Positions 16,723-27,706 of a stretch of 47,194 bases of DNA are shown one piece after another. Source of the DNA: Bacteroides nordii WAL 11050 = JCM 12987 (GTDB taxonomy: Bacteria; Bacteroidota; Bacteroidia; Bacteroidales; Bacteroidaceae). Where the stretch lies: NCBI GenBank assembly GCA_000613465.1, contig BAJA01000040.1:1-47194 (forward strand). The letters are read 5' to 3'. The notes beneath the pieces were generated by a model. That model had not been told where the DNA came from, made no database searches, and worked only from the letters and a program-made list of their open reading frames with translations. Position 1 is the first letter of the stretch, and each line of letters opens with the position of its first letter. The position numbers and the translations under genes were made by a program.

Positions 16723-16853
16723 TGAGTTAGTGATAAGTGAGTAGTGATGAGTGATTAGCGGGCTGCGCTATAGGTTCCTTTAATATCCATACTTTTTTCT
16801 ACTCACTTATCACTCATCACTAACTACTCATCACTTATCACTAATCACTACTT
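16708..16853. repeat. heptamer hairpin element A (reverse-oriented core)
   Basis: The left arm (16708-16757) and right arm (16800-16853) are tandem degenerate 7-mers of the form GTGATRA and its complement. The loop contains CGGGCTGCGCTATAGG, whose complement carries the TATAGCGCAGCC core shared with other elements. The element fills the whole gap: it overlaps the M16 stop and ends two bases before the MATE ATG at 16856. Confidence 0.8.
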
Positions 16854-16855
16854 TC

Positions 16856-18205
16856 ATGAGATTAAGAAACTTCTATGAAACCTACAAGGGGCATTACAAA
16901 GCGTTGTTTCTCCTGGGATTGCCCATCGTCATCGGACAGCTGGGAGTTATTATCCTTGGATTTGCTGACACGCTGATGATCGGTCATCATAGCACCAGCG
17001 AATTGGGAGCTGCCTCTTTTGTAAATAATGTATTTAACCTGGCTATTATTTTCAGTACAGGTTTTTCCTATGGATTGACCCCCATTATAGGAAGTCTATA
17101 TGGAAATAAGAAATTCGCACCTGTTGGTCAGGCTTTACGCTGTAGCCTGCTGGCAAATCTGCTTGTTGGCTTGTTGCTGACACTGATAATGGGGATTTTG
17201 TTTTTGAATGTAGAACGGTTGGGGCAGCCGGAAGAATTACTTCCACTGATTAAGCCCTATTACATAGTATTGCTCATTTCTCTTGTATTTGTATTGCTAT
17301 TCAATGGCTTTAAGCAGTTTACGGATGGTATTACCGATACTAAAACCGCGATGTGGATATTGTTGGGTGGTAATGTTCTGAATATTATCGGGAACTATAT
17401 CCTGATTAACGGGTTGATAGGTTTCCCGGAATTAGGATTATTAGGGGCAGGTATCAGCACTTTGTTTTCCCGTATTGTCATGGTGATTGTATTTGCTGTG
17501 ATATTTTTCAATAGTCGTCGTTTCCTGCGCTATAAAGTAGGGTTCTTCCGTTTAGGGTGGTCACGGCCAATGTTTATCCGTCTCAATGCTTTGGGCTGGC
17601 CTGTTGCTTTTCAAATGGGAATGGAGACAGCCTCTTTTAGTTTAAGTGCGGTGATGATAGGTTGGCTGGGCACCATTGCGTTGGCTTCACATCAGATAAT
17701 GTGTGCTATTTCTCAATTTACGTTTATGATGTTCTACGGCATGGGAGCTGCTGTTGCGGTACGTGTCAGCAATTTTAAGGGACAGGATGATATTGTTAAT
17801 GTGCGTCGTTCTGCTTATGCCGGTTTTCAGTTGATTATGGTAATGGCGGTGGTATTGGGAAGCATTGTATTTCTATGCCGCAATTATCTGGGAGGATGGT
17901 TCACAGACAATGAAGAGGTGTCTGCTATGGTAGTAATGCTGATTATTCCAATGCTGGTTTATCAGCTTGGTGATGGCATGCAGATAAACTTTGCCAATGC
18001 TTTGCGTGGTATTTCGGATGTGAAACCGATGATGCTCATAGCTTTTATTGCCTATTTTGTGATATCTTTGCCGGTGGGTTATTTCTGTGGATTCGTTCTT
18101 AACTGGGGGATTACCGGGGTGTGGATGGCTTTTCCTTTTGGATTGACCAGTGCGGGTATCATGCTGTGGTGGCGATTCTACTATAAAACGAAAGAAAAGT
18201 TGTAA
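16856..18205 (+). CDS. MATE family efflux transporter
   Basis: This is a cation-coupled multidrug exporter of the MATE family, 449 aa with about 12 membrane segments. Typical features include the first helix LFLLGLPIVIGQLGVIILGFADTLMIGHHS, the FNGFKQFTDG segment near residue 150, and the second-half repeat with WPVAFQMGMETASFS and GMGAAVAVRVSNFKG. The substrate cannot be told from the sequence. The gene starts directly after hairpin element A and is followed directly by element B, so both of its flanks are made of repeat DNA. Confidence 0.92.
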   Translation: MRLRNFYETYKGHYKALFLLGLPIVIGQLGVIILGFADTLMIGHHSTSELGAASFVNNVFNLAIIFSTGFSYGLTPIIGSLYGNKKFAPVGQALRCSLLANLLVGLLLTLIMGILFLNVERLGQPEELLPLIKPYYIVLLISLVFVLLFNGFKQFTDGITDTKTAMWILLGGNVLNIIGNYILINGLIGFPELGLLGAGISTLFSRIVMVIVFAVIFFNSRRFLRYKVGFFRLGWSRPMFIRLNALGWPVAFQMGMETASFSLSAVMIGWLGTIALASHQIMCAISQFTFMMFYGMGAAVAVRVSNFKGQDDIVNVRRSAYAGFQLIMVMAVVLGSIVFLCRNYLGGWFTDNEEVSAMVVMLIIPMLVYQLGDGMQINFANALRGISDVKPMMLIAFIAYFVISLPVGYFCGFVLNWGITGVWMAFPFGLTSAGIMLWWRFYYKTKEKL

Positions 18206-18341
18206 AGTTATAGGGTTATAAGGTTATAATGCTATAATGTTATATTTTGCGAGCTTGATAACCTAATCTAATAACATCGTATCCCTATACTCCATAACCT
18301 TACAACCTTATAACTTTACAACTCTATAACCTTATAACATT
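18205..18341. repeat. octamer hairpin element B
   Basis: Left-arm units such as GGGTTATA, AGGTTATA, ATGCTATA and ATGTTATA have an 8-base period. The right arm has CATAACCT, TACAACCT, TATAACTT and TATAACCT. The arms are complementary and the loop includes TTTGCGAGCTTGATAACC. It lacks the TATAGCGCAGCC core of the heptamer class. It fills the gap between the MATE and kinase genes. Confidence 0.75.
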
Positions 18342-18347
18342 TTGCCT

Positions 18348-20789
18348 ATGACTCCTTCACGTTTTACCAAAGTAAAGATTGCCATTGGATACTCTCTTCT
18401 GTTGGCGATATTACTCTTTTCTCTTGTGTTTGTTCACCGGGAGATGGAGACTCTTTCGGCTTCGGACGATCAACAAAGTCTGATGACAGATAGTTTGTTG
18501 GTGCTGTTGCGTGAAAAAGATCAGAATACGATCCGGATGCTTCGTGTGTTGAGTGAGGCTAATGATAGTCTTCTGTCCGCCAGGGAGATTGAAGAAATCA
18601 TCGCTGAACAGGATTCGGTTGTTATTCAACAGCGTGTACAACATCGCGTAATTACCACCCGTGATTCTCTTATTACAAAACCTAAGAAGAAAGGTTTTTT
18701 TAAGAGGCTGGCCGAGGCTTTTGTTCCCTCCAAACAAGATACTGCTGTATTGGTAAACACCTCACAAGAGTTTGCTACCGATACGATTCTTGAAGCTTAT
18801 AATCCTGCTGATTCATTGCATCAGAAGATTCGTACCGCCAGCGAGCAGAAGCGGGCAAAGAAGAAAACTACTATCCGGCGGAGAAATGTGCAATTCCGAC
18901 GTCTTGATACACAACTGACGGCCCGTATTGATAGTCTGGTGAAAGAGTATGAACAAAATGTTGTGTTACGTGCACAACTCAATGCCCAGAAGGAGCAGGA
19001 TATTCGTCAGCGTTCTGCCCGTACCATTGGAGGAATTGCTGTAGGTGCCGTGTTACTTTCTGCCTTTTTTCTTATATTGATCTGGAGAGATATAACTCGA
19101 AGTAATCGTTATCGGGCGGAGTTGGAAGACGCGAACCGTCGTGCCGAAGATCTGCTGGAGGCCCGTGAAAAATTAATGCTTGCTATTACCCACGATTTTA
19201 AGGCACCTCTTGGATCTATCATAGGCTATACTGATTTGCTGGTTCGTCTTACGGAAGATGAACGTCAGCGCTTCTATTTGGATAATATGAAGAGCTCTTC
19301 ACAACATCTGTTGAAACTGGTCAGTGACTTGCTCGATTTCCATCGTCTCGACTTGAATAAAGCGGAAGTCAACCGCGTTACTTTCAATCCCTCACAGCTT
19401 TTTGAAGAAATTCGCATTAGCTTTGAACCTCTTACTGCAGCCAAAGGACTTGTGCTTCGTTGTAAGATAGCTCCGGAACTTGATGAGCATTTTATCAGTG
19501 ATCCGCTTCGCATTCGTCAGATTGTGAACAACCTGCTTTCCAATGCTGTGAAGTTTACTTACAAAGGAGAGATCACGCTTTCGGTAAGTTATTCTTCGTC
19601 TCGTTTGCACATTGATGTAACGGATACCGGTAAGGGGATGGCTGCCAAAGACCGGGAACGTATTTTTCAGGAGTTTACCCGACTGCCCGGTGCTCAAGGT
19701 GAAGAAGGTTTTGGACTTGGACTTTCTATTGTGCACAAATTGGTTACTTTGCTTGAAGGTACAATTGATGTGCGGAGTGTAGTAGGTGAGGGGAGCACAT
19801 TTACAGTGATTTTGCCATTATACCCGGTAGGTAAAGCTGTATCAGACTATAAAGACCAAAAGCAATCTGTAATAAATAATACGAATACTGTTCCTGCTGC
19901 CGAAGAGGATGAAGGAACACAGCTTCCGGTTCCTGTGGCAAATATTCTTCTTATCGATGATGATAAAATACAGTTGACACTCACTGCTGCCATGCTTGAG
20001 CAGCAGGGCATTCATGCTACTTGTTGCGAGCAACTTGACGAGTTGACAGAGCAACTTCGTGAGAATCATTTTGATGTATTGCTTACAGATGTCCAGATGC
20101 CTGCTATTAACGGTTTTGATCTGTTGAAACTACTTCGTGCTTCCAATATTCCCCAAGCAAAAACAATTCCGATTATAGCCGTTACGGCCCGCAGCGATAT
20201 GAATAAAGCCGAGTTTCTGGAACATGGTTTTGCCGGCTGTCTGCATAAACCATTTACGGTGAAAGAGCTTATTCAATTGACAGTTGACAGTGGACAATTG
20301 ACAGTTGACAGTGGACAATTGACAGTTGAGAGTGGACAGTTGAGAGTGGACAGTGAACAATTGACAGTGAAGGAGGAGCCATTAGTATGCAGTACAGTAG
20401 CGCAGCCCACTGTCAATTGTCAATTGTCAACTGTCAACTCTCTAACTGTCAATTCTCTGAATTTCAAAGCTCTTGCCGCCTTTACTGAATACGAACCGGA
20501 GGCTACACGTTCTATTATCTCTTCCTTTATAGAAGAAACAGAGAAAAATATTGGTCGGATGGAGAAGGCATTGGATGATGAAGATATGGCTGGTATTGCT
20601 GGTATGTCGCATAAATTGCTTCCGTTGCTGACTTTGATAGGGGCAGGAAATATACTGCCGTTATTGTCCTGGCTGGAAGCTCGGCGCGATGATAACATTT
20701 CTGATGAAGTGAAACAAGAAACAGAGGCTGTATTGCCTTTACTACGGTTGGTTGTAGAGGAAGCAAGGAAGTATTTATTGAACTCCTAA
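18348..20789 (+). CDS. hybrid sensor histidine kinase/response regulator with Hpt domain
   Basis: This membrane phosphorelay kinase has about 813 aa. A transmembrane segment at about residues 10-32 and another at about 226-246 bracket a periplasmic sensor region. The HisKA domain carries His282 (THDFKAPLGSIIGY) and the HATPase domain covers about 385-500 (NNLLSNAVKF, DTGKGM, GFGLGLSIV). The receiver starts near 531 (LLIDDD) with Asp581. The Hpt domain has His755 (MSHKLLPLL). Residues 643-704, between receiver and Hpt, are translated from a heptamer hairpin element and contain QLTVDSG-type heptapeptide repeats. The start chosen is ATG 18348, after an in-frame TTG at 18342. Confidence 0.9.
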   Translation: MTPSRFTKVKIAIGYSLLLAILLFSLVFVHREMETLSASDDQQSLMTDSLLVLLREKDQNTIRMLRVLSEANDSLLSAREIEEIIAEQDSVVIQQRVQHRVITTRDSLITKPKKKGFFKRLAEAFVPSKQDTAVLVNTSQEFATDTILEAYNPADSLHQKIRTASEQKRAKKKTTIRRRNVQFRRLDTQLTARIDSLVKEYEQNVVLRAQLNAQKEQDIRQRSARTIGGIAVGAVLLSAFFLILIWRDITRSNRYRAELEDANRRAEDLLEAREKLMLAITHDFKAPLGSIIGYTDLLVRLTEDERQRFYLDNMKSSSQHLLKLVSDLLDFHRLDLNKAEVNRVTFNPSQLFEEIRISFEPLTAAKGLVLRCKIAPELDEHFISDPLRIRQIVNNLLSNAVKFTYKGEITLSVSYSSSRLHIDVTDTGKGMAAKDRERIFQEFTRLPGAQGEEGFGLGLSIVHKLVTLLEGTIDVRSVVGEGSTFTVILPLYPVGKAVSDYKDQKQSVINNTNTVPAAEEDEGTQLPVPVANILLIDDDKIQLTLTAAMLEQQGIHATCCEQLDELTEQLRENHFDVLLTDVQMPAINGFDLLKLLRASNIPQAKTIPIIAVTARSDMNKAEFLEHGFAGCLHKPFTVKELIQLTVDSGQLTVDSGQLTVESGQLRVDSEQLTVKEEPLVCSTVAQPTVNCQLSTVNSLTVNSLNFKALAAFTEYEPEATRSIISSFIEETEKNIGRMEKALDDEDMAGIAGMSHKLLPLLTLIGAGNILPLLSWLEARRDDNISDEVKQETEAVLPLLRLVVEEARKYLLNS
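20274..20459 (+). repeat. heptamer hairpin element C inside the histidine kinase gene
   Basis: The left arm is tandem 7-mers CAATTGA, CAGTTGA and CAGTGGA, repeated about five times. The centre has GCAGTACAGTAGCGCAGCC, related to the shared core, and the right arm has TCAATTG and TCAACTG 7-mers complementary to the left. It is read in frame, and three 7-mers give seven codons, hence the heptapeptide repeat in the protein. It matches the intergenic elements D and E in layout. Confidence 0.85.
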
Positions 20790-20849
20790 ATCTTTTTCAC
20801 GGATTTATTTGTTTACTTTGTATCTCTTTAAAGTATTGAAACACGCTTG

Positions 20850-23800
20850 ATGAAACGAAAATGGATAAAATGGGTGAGTTGGGTTATACTCACTCCTATA
20901 CTACTTTTTGTAGTACTAATGATACTGCTTTATGTGCCTCCCGTACAGAATTTTCTACGGAAGCAGGCCACTGCATATGCATCTCAGGCTACCGGTATGC
21001 AAATCAATGTCGGACGTATTGATCTCCGTTTCCCATTAAACTTGTTAGTACGGGATGTAGAGGTCGTACAGGCTCCGGACACGTTACTCACATTGGCCAG
21101 TCTTAATGTGCATGTGCAGGCTATGCCTTTGTTCAAAGGAAAAATAGAAGTGGATGATATCACTATTCAGCGCGTAGCTGTCAATTCGGCTAATCTGATA
21201 GAAGGTATGCAGATTCGTGGTGTATTGGGGCGCTTCTTTCTCGAAAGCCATGGGGTAGATCTTGGCAATGAGTTAGCTGTTATAAATCGTGCAGAGCTTT
21301 CCGATACCCATATCGGACTTATTCTTACAGATACCACTACTACGGAGAAGCCGGACACCGCTTCGGCTCCTGTCAACTGGAAAGTAAATCTTCATGCACT
21401 TAATCTGAAGAATGTCTCTTTCAGCATGCAACTTCCTGCTGATTCCATGCGTATGGCTGCCCATGTGGGTGAGGCAACTGTCAATGATGTGTCTGCCGAC
21501 CTTAAACAGCAGTTTTATGGTTTGCGGTCCTTTCTGCTGACAGGAGCTTCGGTCAATTATGATACGGGGAATGCTTTGCCTGCCGAGGGTTTTGACCCTT
21601 CACACATTGCCTTGCGTGATATCCGTATCGGGATTGACTCTGTTCTCTATCAGGGACGTAATATGAACGCAGTCATTCGTGAATTCTCCATGAATGAGCG
21701 TTCCGGACTCAGTGTAACTTCTCTTACGGGACGCGTCTTTGCTGATAGTACACTGATCCGTGTGCCTTATTTCCGCTTACTTACTCCCCATTCGGAAATG
21801 AACCTGACTGCCCAGACATATTGGGAGCTGGTAAATATTCCTACTACAGGACGTCTGACTGCGCGTTTCAATGCTCTTATTGGTAAACAAGATGTGCTTT
21901 TGTTTGCCGGTGAACTTCCTGATGCATTCAAAGACGCCTATCCCTTCCGGCCCCTTGTTGTTCAGGCGGGCACAGAGGGAAACCTGAAATCAATGCAGAT
22001 TTCCCGTTTTAAGATTGATCTGCCGGTGCTTTCTCTCTGGATGGTGGTGGAGAGTTATATAATTTGATGGATAGTGTCACTCGTTCTGCTGCTATTGACC
22101 TGAAGATGCGAACCGGAAACCTTAACTTCCTGACAGCGCTGGCAGACATGAAGCCCGGAGCACCTTTGGTTATTCCGGACAGTATGTTACTTGATGCCCG
22201 CTTAGGCATGGAGGGAGCTAAATACGATGCCCGTTTGCAACTGAAAGAAAAAGAAGGCAGGTTGAATCTTACCGCCAATCTTAATACAAATACCGAAGTA
22301 TACAGTGCCGATTTGAAGATTGAAGATCTGCAGGTGAATCATTTCCTTCCGCATGATTCTATTTATGAACTGACCACTTCCCTCTCTGCCCGTGGGCGTG
22401 GGCTCGACTTTACCTCTTATCGTTCGGTTGCTACAGTCAATGCATCTATTGATAAACTGCATTATGCCGATTATCGGATTTCCGGTATTGAACTTTCGGG
22501 AGCAGTTAAGAATGCAGTTGCTACGGCACAGTTGACCAGTGACAATGCCTTGTTGAAGATGAAAGCCGATGCGGAATATCATCTTGCCCACCGTTATCCG
22601 GATGGAAAAGTAGAACTGGATGTTACTTCGCTCGACACTGAAAAACTGGTGGGCGTCAGTTTAGGGAAGGAGAAAGTACTGGCTTTCCAGTTTACCGGAG
22701 AAGTTCGTAAAGAGCGTGTATTTACCCATCTTACTTCCGGCGACTTGAAGCTGAACCTTAGTGCCCGTGCCGGATTAGAACCTTTGATTCGCCAGTCTAC
22801 CCACTTTGCCGATATACTGATGAGGCAACTGGATAATAAAGAACTGAATCATGCAGAGTTGCGTAAAGCATTGCCTACCGCAATCTTTTCTTTCTCGGCA
22901 GGACGCAATAATCCGATGGCATGGTATCTTGCCACACAGAAAATATCGTACCAAGATGCTTCTGTTAAAATAGGCTGTGCGCCCGATTGGGGAATTAATG
23001 GCAAGGCTTCTCTTCATGCACTCAAGATAGATACTTTGCAGCTTGATACTATTTTCCTCACTTTGAAGCAAGACACAAGCCGCATCAGTCTGCATGGTGG
23101 AGTAATCAATGGGCCAAAGAATCCGCAGATCTCTTTTAAATCGATTCTTACAGGAGAAATCCGTGATAAGGATGCCGAATTGACTGCACAGTATATTAAT
23201 GATAAGGGAAAAACCGGATTACTTTTTGGAGTTAACGCCAAGCCTCTTTATGGTGGTCGTGGTAAGGGGAATGGAATTGCCCTGACCCTGATACCGGAAG
23301 AGCCTGTCATTGCTTTCCATAAGTTTCGCTTTGAGGAGCATCACAACTGGATTTATCTGCACAATAATATGCGTGTTTATGCCAATGTAGATATGCAGGA
23401 TAATGAAGGGATGGGAATCCGGATGCAGTCTCTGCCAAGTGATACGGTTTCGTTGCAGAATATGGATGTCGAGTTGCGCCGTATCCGGTTGGATGAACTG
23501 TTTAGTATCTTGCCCTATATGCCCGATATTACCGGACTGCTTTCTGCCGAAGCCCACTATATACAAACGGAAAACTCTCTGGAGCTCTCTGCTGAAGCCA
23601 GCATTGATGAGCTGACTTACGAGCGCCAACGTATCGGTGATGTTTCTCTGGGAGCTACCTGGCTTCCGGGTGAGGCTGGCAAACAGTATGTGAATACGTA
23701 CCTGACACATGAAGGTACGGAGATTATGGTTGCTGACGGAGCGTTGTATCCTACGATTTCCGGGAAAGACAGTATTGTGGTGAATTCCACGCTTGAGCAT

Positions 23801-25311
23801 TTCCCGCTTACGATTGCTAATGTGTTTGTACCCGATCAGGTGGTAACTCTCTCCGGTGATATGGATGGTGATTTGCATATTACAGGATATACTGACACTC
23901 CGTTGATAAACGGCGGATTGTCACTGGATAGTGTTTCTGTCTATGCACGTCAGGCAGATGCCCGGTTTACATTTGATAACCGTCCGATACAAGTACAGAA
24001 TAATCGCATCGTGTTTGATAAATTTGCTATTTATACCACCAGTAAAAATCCGTTCAGTATTGACGGTTATGTTGACTTTCGCGATATGAGTCGTCCGATG
24101 GCAAACCTGAAACTGTTTGCTGAGAACTATACATTGCTCAATGCCAAACGGACGAAGGAAAGTATGGTCTATGGTAAGGTCTTTGTTGACCTTGATGCCA
24201 CGGTCCGCGGCCCGTTGGAAGCACTAATGATGCGTGGTAATGTGAATTTGCTGGGCAATACGGATGTTACCTATGTACTTACTGACTCTCCGCTCACCGT
24301 ACAGGACCGGTTGAGTGATCTGGTGACTTTCACCTCGTTTGCAGATACCACTTCTTTAAATAAAGAAGAGGTGCCGACTCTTTCTTTGGGTGGACTGGAT
24401 ATGATTATGACTGTACACATCGATCCGGCTGTCCGCTTGAAGGCCGATTTGAGTGCAGACCGTAGCAGCCGTGTTGAGCTGGAAGGTGGAGGTGATTTGT
24501 CTTTGCAATATACACCACAAGGAGATCTGACCTTACCGGGCGTTATACCCTTACCGGGGGAATGATGAAATATGCTCTTCCGGTTATTCCGTTGAAAGAG
24601 TTCCGGATACAGAACGGAAGCTATGTGGACTGGACGGGTAATCCGATGGATCCTTTACTGAACTTCCGGGCTACGGAGCGTATGCGGGCTTCTGTATCGC
24701 AGGAGGATGGTACGTCGCGAATGGTGAACTTTGACATTTCTATTGTTGTGAAGAATCGCCTCGACAATCTTTCATTGGCTTTTGAAATTGATGCACCCGA
24801 TGATGCTTCGGTACAAAATCAATTGGCGGGAATGGGGCCGGACGAACGTAGTAAACAGGCCGTGGCAATGTTGGCTACAGGTATATTCCTTGCCGATTCG
24901 GGTAGTGGCGGTGGTATGAACCTGAATATGGGAGCTGCCCTGAACTCGGTACTTGCCAGCCAGATTAATGCTCTTACCGGAAATATGAAGAATGCCAGTC
25001 TGTCGTTCGGTGTCGAAGACCATGATGATTCGGATGCGGGCGGTAAGCGGACGGATTATAGTTTCCGTTACTCACAACGTCTCTTTAACGATCGTTTCCA
25101 GATTGTGCTGGGAGGTAAAGTCTCTACCGGAGCCAATGCTACCAATGATGTAGAATCGTTTATTGACAACATCTCTTTAGAGTATCGCCTGGATCAGTCG
25201 GGGACACGTTATATCCGTCTGTTCCACAACAAGAACTATGAAAGTGTCTTTGAAGGTGAGATTACTGAGACTGGCGTTGGCTTGTGCTTCGTAAGAAGAT
25301 GGACCGTCTGA
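20850..25311 (+). CDS. tamB: TamB-like translocation/assembly protein (two frameshifts)
   Basis: TamB-type proteins span the periplasm and pair with TamA-like outer-membrane proteins. With two bases restored the length is 1487 aa. An N-terminal membrane anchor (VILTPILLFVVLMILLYVPP) is followed by the AsmA/TamB-like start (MQINVGRIDLRFP) and long beta-rich repeats; the C-terminal DUF490-type part includes RIQNGSYVDW and VKNRLDNLSLAFEIDAP. One base is missing near 22023-22027 (frame changes at DLP-GAFSLDGGGELYNL) and another near 24531-24540 (GDLTLTGRYTLTGG). Restoring one base at each site leaves an uninterrupted frame of 1488 codons. ATG 20850 is chosen over the in-frame TTG at 20847. Confidence 0.85.
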
Positions 25312-25342
25312 GTGAATTGTTTATTTTTAAAAAGAAGAAGAA

Positions 25343-27706
25343 ATGAAAATAGTAAGAATAACCGGCAAACGAGGAATATCTCTATTTTTTATTGGCATAT
25401 TGGCATATTTCCTTATTGGCACATTATTCAGCTGTTCCACTACAAAACATTTGCCCGAAGGCGAAGTGCTGTATACGGGAAATAAAAATATCTTTAAAGA
25501 TGCTTCTACCACTCCTGTGGGTGAAACGGCTATCAGTGAGGTTACGGCTGCATTGGATAAAAGTCCGTCAACGAAGTTATTTGGTATTCTGCCTATCCCC
25601 TTCGGCATGTGGGTGTATAATGACTTTGTGAAGTACGAGAAAGGTTTTGGTAAATGGATATTCAATCGTTTTGCGGCAAAACCTGTATTTATCTCTACTG
25701 TGAACCCGGATATTCGTGTTAAGGTAGCTACCAATTTGCTGCATGATTATGGCTATTTCAATGGGAAAGTGACGCAACAAACCATTGTCAATCCGAAGGA
25801 TAGCCTCAAAGCAAGAGTGGAGTATACGGTGGAGATGCGTGATCCCTATTTTATTGATACGGTATATTATGGTCGCTTCACACCACAGACCCTTCGTATT
25901 ATGGAGCGGGGGCGCCGCCGTTCATTACTTACTCCGGGTGAGCAGTTTAATGTAAGCGATCTGGACGAAGAGCGCAATCGTATCAGTACTTTGTTGCGTA
26001 ATCTGGGATATTTCTATTTCCGTCCTGATTATATGACTTATCAGGCAGATACTACACTTGTGCCCGGGGGGCATGTCAGTTTACGGCTTATTCCTGTACC
26101 GGGTCTGCCTGCAGCTGCACAACGTCCGTATTATGTAGGAAATAAAACCGTCTACCTGATAGGCAAAAATGGGGAACAACCGAATGACAGTATGGACTAC
26201 CGGGGCATGAAGATACATTATTATAAGAAGATGCAGGTACGTCCCAATATGCTTTACCGGTGGCTGAATTATCAGGCTTATGTGAAGAATGATTCTTTGC
26301 GCAAATTGCAGCGTAGCCGCCTTTACAGTCAGTACCGGCAGCAACGTGTACAAGAAAAACTGGCCCAGTTGGGAATTTTCCGCTACATGGATATACAATA
26401 TACACCACGAGATACAACGGTGGCTTGTGATACACTGGATGTCAATCTGCAAGCTACGTTTGACAAACCGCTGGATGCGGAATTGGAACTGAATGTTACT
26501 ACAAAGAGTAATGATCAGACAGGCCCGGGAGCTTCTTTTTCCGTCACCCGTAACAATGTGTTTGGGGGTGGTGAAACCTGGAATGTAAAATTGAAAGGTG
26601 CCTATGAATGGCAAACCGGAGGAGGCAAAGGTTCTTCTTTATTGAACAGCTGGGAGATGGGAGCTTCAACTTCCCTTATGTTTCCGCGTGTAGTGTTCCC
26701 CCGGTTTGGCGGTCGTGAGTATGACTTCCCGGCTTCTACTACCTTTAAGTTGTATGCCGATCAGATGAACCGGGCGAAGTATTACAAGTTACTCTCTTTT
26801 GGTGGAAACGCGACGTATGATTTTCAACCGACCCCTACCAACCGGCATTCGTTGACTCCTTTCCGCCTGACGTTTAATGTGTTGCAACACCGTACTGCGG
26901 CTTTTGAGGAAGTTGCAGAAAAGAATAAGGCATTGTTACTCAGTTTGCAGGATCAGTTTGTTCCGGCTATGGAGTACACCTACACATATGATAACTCTTC
27001 GGTTCGCAGTGTACGCAACCCTGTCTGGTGGCAGACCACTTTTACTTCTGCCGGTAATATTACCTCTGGTATCTATCGTATATTCGGCCAGCCGTTTAGT
27101 GAGAAGAATAAGAAGCTGTTAGGTGCACCGTTTGCCCAGTTTCTTAAACTGAATACAGACTATCGTTATCTCTGGAAGTTAGACCGTAATAATGCCATTG
27201 CTGCCCGCATAGCCGGAGGGGTTCTCTGGACTTATGGTAACTCAACAGTAGCTCCTTATAATGAACAGTTCTATGTGGGTGGTGCCAATAGTATCCGTGC
27301 CTTTACCGTGCGTAGCATCGGTCCTGGTGGTTATCATCCTGAGAAGAGTGAATTCTCTTATCTTGACCAGACCGGGGATATACGTCTCGAAGCAAATATC
27401 GAATATCGCTTCCGCATTTATAAAGACCTGCATGGTGCTGTCTTTTTGGATGCCGGAAATGTGTGGCTGATGCGTTATGACCCTGAACGACCTGATGCAC
27501 AACTTCGTCTCAAAACATTTCCGAAGCAGGTAGCTCTCGGCACAGGTGCCGGATTGCGTTATGACCTTGATTTTCTGATCTTCCGCCTTGATTGCGGAGT
27601 CCCTCTACATGATCCGTATGATACCGGGAAATCCGGATATTACAATGTCAGAGGTGCATTCTGGAAACAGTTGGGGCTGCACTTTGCAATCGGATACCCG
27701 TTTTAG
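25343..27706 (+). CDS. tamL: TamA/BamA family outer-membrane lipoprotein (TamL)
   Basis: This is a 16-strand barrel of the Omp85 superfamily, 787 aa. A signal sequence ending in the lipobox LFSC makes it a lipoprotein, the Bacteroidetes TamL variant; Proteobacterial TamA has no lipid anchor. POTRA-like domains fill about residues 40-380. The barrel shows the Omp85 strings GGANSIRAFTVRSIGPGGY (lid-loop RGF-like motif is RAF here) and a C-terminal strand ending in YPF. It starts 31 bases after tamB, in agreement with TamB-TamL acting together in outer-membrane protein or lipid transport. Confidence 0.9.
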   Translation: MKIVRITGKRGISLFFIGILAYFLIGTLFSCSTTKHLPEGEVLYTGNKNIFKDASTTPVGETAISEVTAALDKSPSTKLFGILPIPFGMWVYNDFVKYEKGFGKWIFNRFAAKPVFISTVNPDIRVKVATNLLHDYGYFNGKVTQQTIVNPKDSLKARVEYTVEMRDPYFIDTVYYGRFTPQTLRIMERGRRRSLLTPGEQFNVSDLDEERNRISTLLRNLGYFYFRPDYMTYQADTTLVPGGHVSLRLIPVPGLPAAAQRPYYVGNKTVYLIGKNGEQPNDSMDYRGMKIHYYKKMQVRPNMLYRWLNYQAYVKNDSLRKLQRSRLYSQYRQQRVQEKLAQLGIFRYMDIQYTPRDTTVACDTLDVNLQATFDKPLDAELELNVTTKSNDQTGPGASFSVTRNNVFGGGETWNVKLKGAYEWQTGGGKGSSLLNSWEMGASTSLMFPRVVFPRFGGREYDFPASTTFKLYADQMNRAKYYKLLSFGGNATYDFQPTPTNRHSLTPFRLTFNVLQHRTAAFEEVAEKNKALLLSLQDQFVPAMEYTYTYDNSSVRSVRNPVWWQTTFTSAGNITSGIYRIFGQPFSEKNKKLLGAPFAQFLKLNTDYRYLWKLDRNNAIAARIAGGVLWTYGNSTVAPYNEQFYVGGANSIRAFTVRSIGPGGYHPEKSEFSYLDQTGDIRLEANIEYRFRIYKDLHGAVFLDAGNVWLMRYDPERPDAQLRLKTFPKQVALGTGAGLRYDLDFLIFRLDCGVPLHDPYDTGKSGYYNVRGAFWKQLGLHFAIGYPF

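Noticed and set aside
20274..20459. Assembly insert from an intergenic element into the kinase gene
   Set aside because: The frame stays open through the whole element and the Hpt domain continues in frame, so a chance join is less likely, though I cannot exclude it fully.
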